Below are positions 59,989-64,000 of a stretch of DNA of 64,000 nt, piece after piece. Below the pieces are notes generated by a model. The model was not told the DNA's origin and ran no database searches. It was given only the letters and a program-made list of their open reading frames with translations. The translations under genes and the position numbers were made by a program. Source of the DNA: Rheum nobile (lineage: Eukaryota; Streptophyta; Magnoliopsida; Caryophyllales; Polygonaceae); the NCBI GenBank assembly GCA_027886185.1, contig WOAB01000110.1, forward strand, positions 310,001 to 374,000, read 5' to 3'. Position 1 is the stretch's first letter; every line of letters begins with the position of its first letter.

Positions 59989-61337
59989 TGTTATTTCATA
60001 CACCTTTACTAGCAACTATTAGCATGATTTGGAGGAATTTATGAGTGGTTTTTAGGCTAAGTCTGTGATCCAGAAGTTGTGGAGAGAAGTGAAGATATCC
60101 AGGATTTATAGCTTAGATGGAGATGGAGCTGCTGGAGCATACTTGGAGAAGACTACCAAACACTTGGTAGGATTGAAGAGCAGCAGAAGAGAAGAAGAGG
60201 AGTTGAAGAAGCTGAAGGAGTGAGCTCACCGCCCCGCGCCAGAGGAAGCCACCGCCCAGCGGTGGAAAGCCTGACGCCCCGCGGTGGATCTCACCGCCCC
60301 GCGGTGGCCGTGTTTAATGCCTCGCGCCAGAAGACTGTTACTTTCCTTTTATTTCGTTTAGACTTTATTTTATTATTATTCTGTTTCCTTTATTGTTTGC
60401 ATTAGTTTAACCTAGTTTCCTAAGACTATTTAAGTCCTCTTTCTAGGTTAAGAGGGAGATAGACACTTAGAGACTTTTTTTTACCTACACACGATTTTTC
60501 AGACGTTATTTCACATTAGAGTTTTTCATCCCCTTTGATGGAGAACTAACTTTTCCTTGTTCTACTAGACGTGTGAAGCAGTACAGTTGATGTGTTTGTG
60601 AGATTTCTATTCCTTGTTCTTATCCTTATAAGTGTTGGTTTGATTCTCTTGGTTATATTGATTATTGATTTCTTGTTATTCTTCTTAGCCTGATCAACTA
60701 GGTTGAATGCTTTTTATCAATTGCTAGGATTGCATATAGGGGTTCCGAGTGCATATCTAGTGGCAAACACGATTGTGCGTATAGGGGTTCCGAGCGTACA
60801 ATCGTGAGTGAGAATCAGTTGCATGCGAGTATTAGTACGTCCTTCTATTTGCATGTATCCTATATCCTTGTGTGCATTGCTATTGCTGTATTGGTGGTAA
60901 AGTATACTAACAACTGTGAGAATCAGTGGTATTTTATCATTGGCATAGTAATAAGTCTATTGACAACTGTGAGAATCAATAGTACTTAAGATCAGGGTGG
61001 GAACAACTATAAGGATAGTGAAAGAACTTGGATTAAATAGATTTCTGTGCTCAAATTATATCTCTGTACTATGGATCTCGCTCTAGTAGGACTACTTTCC
61101 CTCATTATATTTCCTCAACTACACCAAACTTGTTTGTTTTGCTTGCTTTGTGTTCTCTTGATAACTAAACCCCCCGTTCGTGTTACTTGTCATTCACACT
61201 TGCATACTTCATCGATCTTTCCTGTGGGTTCGACCCTTACTTGTCTGCTATACTTCTGTTTAGTGGGTCTGTTAGGATATTTTACTTTGACTAGGCTAAG
61301 CAACGATACTTGCACTGCGCACTTTTAGCCACCGTCA
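59989..61337 (+). repeat. 5' LTR of the gypsy element
   Basis: The TG...CA bounded region is about 1.35 kb. It contains a GC-rich cluster of CACCGCCCCGCGGTGG-type inverted words (60228-60309), a TATA-like CTATTTAAG near 60427, and a repeated TATAGGGGTTCCGAG (near 60736 and 60781). Confidence 0.65.
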
Positions 61338-61340
61338 AAT

Positions 61341-61360
61341 TTGGCACCGTTGTCGGGGAA
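61341..61360 (+). other. gypsy primer binding site
   Basis: TGGCACCGTTGTCGGGGA differs at two positions from TGGCGCCGTTGCCGGGGA, the site common in Athila-type gypsy elements. Both differences are transitions (G to A and C to T). Confidence 0.7.
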
Positions 61361-61414
61361 GGTTTCTGTTTTGTTGTGTGTTTTTGTGATTGATTTTTGG
61401 TGGAGACCTATCTT

Positions 61415-62345
61415 ATGGTCGACACTCGTTCTACTGACTCTCCTCTCGTAGCTTTTGATCCAGAAGTCGATAGATCATTCCGTGCGAACCTACGCGATCA
61501 AGGAGAAGAAGAAGTCGAGGTTGAGGTCGTTGAGCCGACTGAGCCAATTAACATCCCTATTGTCGCAATGGCTGAGACTCTGAGAGAATTGACTGAGCCG
61601 AATATTGGAGCACAACCCCTGGCTGTCGTCATCCCTGCACTTGGCGAATGGGTGAATTTTGAGCTGAAGTCGGGAGTTGTTGCCTATCTTCCTAAGTTCC
61701 ACGGTTTGAGTGGAGAAGACTCGATCTCTCACCTGGGCAAGTTTCACAATGTCTGCATGACTATGAAGCCCAGGAATGTGACGGAAGATCATATCAAGAT
61801 GAGAGCTTTTGGTTTCTCCCTGCTAGACTCTGCGAGTGATTGGTATTATCATCTGCCGCCAGGAACCATAGATACCTGGAATAAACTGCACAAGGCGTTC
61901 CTGGACAAGTACTTTCCAACGAAGAAGGCGAATGCCTTGAAAAAGGAAATTGCCAATATTGAGCAGACTGGTGATGAGACGCTGTATGATTATCTTGAGA
62001 GGTACAAGAGGCTTTGCTCTAGCTGCCCATTCCACGGGTACGCCAAGCAGGATCTTGTTCTCTATTTACACAATGGTCTGCTGGACCAGGAGAGACGGAT
62101 GGTTGACGCTGCATGCGGTGGAAGCATCCTGAATCTGACACCAGACGCAACCATGGAGAGATTCCAGGAGATGAGTGAGAGCACCAGGAGTTTCGGGAAG
62201 ACATACCAGAGAAAGGCGGTCAATGCTGTGCCCCCTGCCGGACCAAGCCCAGTGTTGACCGAGTTAGCCGAGCTGAAAGAGATGGTAAAGAGGATGGCGA
62301 ACCAGAATGCCCCTCAACAAGTTAAAGCATGTGGGCTTTGCGCTG
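61415..62345 (+). pseudogene. gypsy gag, 3'-truncated
   Basis: From the ATG at 61415 (MVDTRSTDSPLVAFD) a Retrotrans_gag-type domain is clear: YLPKFHGLSGEDSISHLGKF, DWYYHLPPGTIDTW, FLDKYFPTKK, ETLYDYLERYKRLCSSCPFHG and MVDAACGGSILN. The frame then reaches KACGLCAD, the first half of the expected zinc knuckle, and passes into host sequence before stopping at 62431. The product is therefore a truncated capsid-type protein with no pol. Assignment to the Athila-like group rests on the gag pattern and the primer site. Confidence 0.78.
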
Positions 62346-62346
62346 A

Positions 62347-62640
62347 TCAACAGTCAAGAATGTCGCTGACTATTTCGGTCCAACTGAAGAGGCTGATTTT
62401 CATTCAACGTTTAGTTTCTATAATCCTATGATTATTGTTCTTACACAAGCTGAATTGAACGAAACTGGGCTTGAAGAAATGTTTATACAATATGGCCATG
62501 ATCGTTATTTACGTATCGATTCATTGTCTAATGAAGAACATAATTACATCACATGGCGCAACAGTGATGTAAATATATGGATTGAAGGTGAAGGGAGAGA
62601 GTATTTGCTGAAATTCAGTAGTAAATGCGTGTTAGCATGA
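62347..62640 (+). pseudogene. 3' continuation of the broken unrecognised gene
   Basis: An open frame reads VKNVADYFGPTEEADFHSTF into MIIVLTQAELNETGLEEMF and on to a TGA at 62638-62640. It directly follows the truncated gypsy gag and is in a different frame from it. I do not recognise a domain. It probably belonged to the same gene as 59527-59987; phase across the gap cannot be shown. Confidence 0.4.
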
Positions 62641-62661
62641 CAACTTTCGTGTATTTATGAT

Positions 62662-63165
62662 ATGGAGTATGAAATATCCGGACTTCAACTTTGGGCTGTA
62701 TTGGATGAATTTACAAAGATTAATCGTCTACCTTGGCAACACTTGAATGGGAGGCAGGTTGTTATTAATTTGTCAGATGAAGAAGGAGAAGACGAAGAAG
62801 AACAAGCAGAAGAAGAAGAAGCAGAAGAAGAAGAAGAAGAAGAAGAAGAAGAAGAAGAAGAAGAAGAAGAAGAAGAAGAAGAAGAAGAAGAAGAAGAAGA
62901 AGAAGAAGAAGAAGAAGAAGGAGAAGAAGAAGGAGAAGCAGAAGGAGAAGCAGAAGGAGAAGCAGAAGGAGAAGCAGAAGGAGAAGCAGAAGGAGAAGCA
63001 GAAGGAGAAGCAGAAGAAGAAGCAGAAGAAGAAGCAGAAGAAGAAGCAGAAGAAGAAGCAGAAGAAGAAGCAGAAGAAGAAGCAGAAGAAGAAGAAGAAG
63101 AAGAAGAAGAAGAAGAAGAAGAAGAAGAAGAAGAGGAAGATGAGCCTTTTGAAGAACATGAATAA
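62662..63165 (+). CDS. acidic repeat protein with very long Glu/Ala/Gly tail, unrecognised
   Basis: A 167-codon frame starts MEYEISGLQLWAVLDEFTKI, has a short ordinary segment (about 35 residues; RQVVINLSDEEG), then about 120 residues of Glu broken by EGEA and EEEA periods, ending DEPFEEHE. It lies 21 bp after the stop of the preceding fragment and may be its C-terminal part after a frameshift. Acidic tails of this kind occur in chromatin and nucleolar proteins, but a function cannot be claimed. Lys-rich and Phe-rich readings in other frames are artefacts of the GAA repeat. Confidence 0.4.
   Translation: MEYEISGLQLWAVLDEFTKINRLPWQHLNGRQVVINLSDEEGEDEEEQAEEEEAEEEEEEEEEEEEEEEEEEEEEEEEEEEEEEEEGEEEGEAEGEAEGEAEGEAEGEAEGEAEGEAEEEAEEEAEEEAEEEAEEEAEEEAEEEEEEEEEEEEEEEEEEDEPFEEHE
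62777..63145 (+). repeat. long GAA-type purine repeat (about 370 bp)
   Basis: Nearly pure (GAA)n with interspersed GGAGAAGCA and GAAGAAGCA hexamer and nonamer blocks; only the scattered C of GCA and a few similar bases break the purine run. Such polypurine tracts can adopt triplex structures and change length readily. Confidence 0.95.
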
Positions 63166-63451
63166 TAAATTGCTAAGAATTTGTCATGTTTTATATTATT
63201 TTAAAGTTATTTAGACTATTTAGAATTATTCTATGCCATTTCTTGTCATGTTTGGAATTAGTTTAAAGTTATTTGGAATATTTAGAATTATTCTATGTTA
63301 TTTTGTTTTGAGGACAAGTGATTGTTTGTTATATAGCATTTCTTAAATACATTTACTAAACCAATTAGTTTTGTTATTAATCAAATCATGATAATATTTA
63401 GAAACAGAGTTAAAATTTATTTACACTAATCTAAAGCAGTGCAAAATTATA
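63166..63451. other. AT-rich flank, no gene seen
   Basis: A short duplication around TTTAAAGTTATTT and TTTAGAATTATTCTATG occurs near 63200-63235 and 63261-63298. There are no open frames. Confidence 0.4.
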
Positions 63452-64000
63452 ATCTATATATATATTAAACATTATGAAGATCGTTTCATATCCAATTTAA
63501 ACTGAATTTTATTGGCCCAATAAACAAAAAATATATTATAAGTATAGCAAAATTCATGAAAAACAGTTTTATGTAATTATGTTGTACTCATCAAAATAAA
63601 TTGCATAACTGTTTAATTGAAAATTAATTAGGTTATTCTGTGGTATACAAATTATGAATAAAACTAAAACTGAAATTCATTATGAGTAAAACTTAAACTG
63701 AAAATTACTTAGGTTATTATTTGTCTGAATTCGGGTAAGGCAACTAGATATATTAAACATCATGAAGGTCATTTCATATCCAATTTAAAATGAATTTTAT
63801 TGGCCCAATAATCAAAAAAACCTATTATTATCTTAAGTATATCAGAATTCATAAAAAATAGTGTTATGCAATTATGTTGTACTCATCAAAACATATTGCA
63901 TAACTTTTTAATTGAAAATGAATTAGGTTATTCTATGGTATATAATTATGAATAAAACTTAAACTGACAAGTCATTATGAATAAAAGTAAAACTGAAAAA
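63452..64000 (+). repeat. two direct copies of a repeat, 278-bp period
   Basis: Sequence from about 63452 (TATATTAAACATTATGAAG, CATATCCAATTTAAA, TTATTGGCCCAATAA, TTATGTTGTACTCATCAAAA) recurs in the same order from about 63744 to the window end. The first copy starts with TCTATATATATATTAAAC, similar to Helitron 5' ends. The second copy runs out of the window. Confidence 0.6.

Larger units (their letters stand above)
59989..62345 (+). mobile_element. truncated Ty3/gypsy (Athila-like) element: 5' LTR, PBS, partial gag
   Basis: It starts TGTTATTTCATACACC. The LTR ends near 61337, followed by a primer site TTGGCACCGTTGTCGGGGAA and a gag frame that stops matching near 62345. No protease, RT, integrase or 3' LTR is present, and no target duplication is visible, so the 3' part was lost by deletion. 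The host gene resumes immediately after. Confidence 0.75.

Noticed and set aside
62747..63214. Lys-rich and Phe-rich proteins over the GAA repeat
   Set aside because: They are frame shadows of the trinucleotide repeat on the two strands; only the Glu frame has a non-repeat N-terminal part.

Overview
This window looks like a gene-poor, AT-rich and heavily transposon-invaded stretch of a flowering-plant (core eudicot) nuclear genome. The evidence is a multi-exon SMXL6/7/8-type strigolactone-signalling repressor, Ty1/copia and Ty3/gypsy LTR retrotransposons, a plant L1-type LINE with RNase H, plant Helitron ends (CTRR after a CCGTGC hairpin), and Stowaway, Tourist and hAT MITEs. I could not fix the species. 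All gene models were read by eye from the sequence.

Layout. 1-12.1 kb is AT-rich intergenic DNA with several MITEs (Stowaway-like 4189, Tourist-like 4556, hAT-type 5598) and Helitron ends (6604-7310, 9755). 12.14-17.49 kb is one LINE insertion bounded by an identical 18-bp target duplication. It keeps ORF1 (DUF4283 plus CCHC) and a terminal RNase H but has no endonuclease or reverse transcriptase, and it was later split by a CACTA-ended insertion and a hAT MITE. 18.4-19.55 kb is a Stowaway MITE carrying a nested GC-rich retroposon. 19.6-30.8 kb is mostly non-coding, with a 688-bp TIR element, a tRNA-like repeat, a TGTTCATCAC minisatellite split by a solo LTR, and an ENT-domain pseudogene.

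30.86-34.77 kb holds the one convincingly intact host gene, a three-exon SMXL6/7/8 (D53) homologue of 954 residues. Its first intron is GC-AG and its RGKT degradation motif reads RRRT. 35.2-41.95 kb is a minus-strand Ty1/copia element with two in-frame stops and unequal LTRs. 43.03-47.80 kb is a second minus-strand Ty1/copia element, structurally complete with one in-frame stop. 47.8-55.5 kb is AT-rich and Helitron-rich. 56.1-58.5 kb is a nine-exon RPA1-like gene with one in-frame stop. 59.5-63.2 kb is an unrecognised acidic-protein gene broken by a truncated gypsy element (5' LTR, PBS, gag) and ending in a very long Glu/Ala/Gly repeat. The window closes in a direct-repeat pair.

How it fits together: most of the sequence is layered transposition. 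Insertion order can be read in several places: the LINE came before its two inserts, the Stowaway before its retroposon, the minisatellite before its solo LTR, and a duplication before its MITE. The SMXL gene is the only likely functional host locus. The RPA-like gene lies among Helitron ends and may be Helitron cargo, but no Rep/helicase gene is visible.
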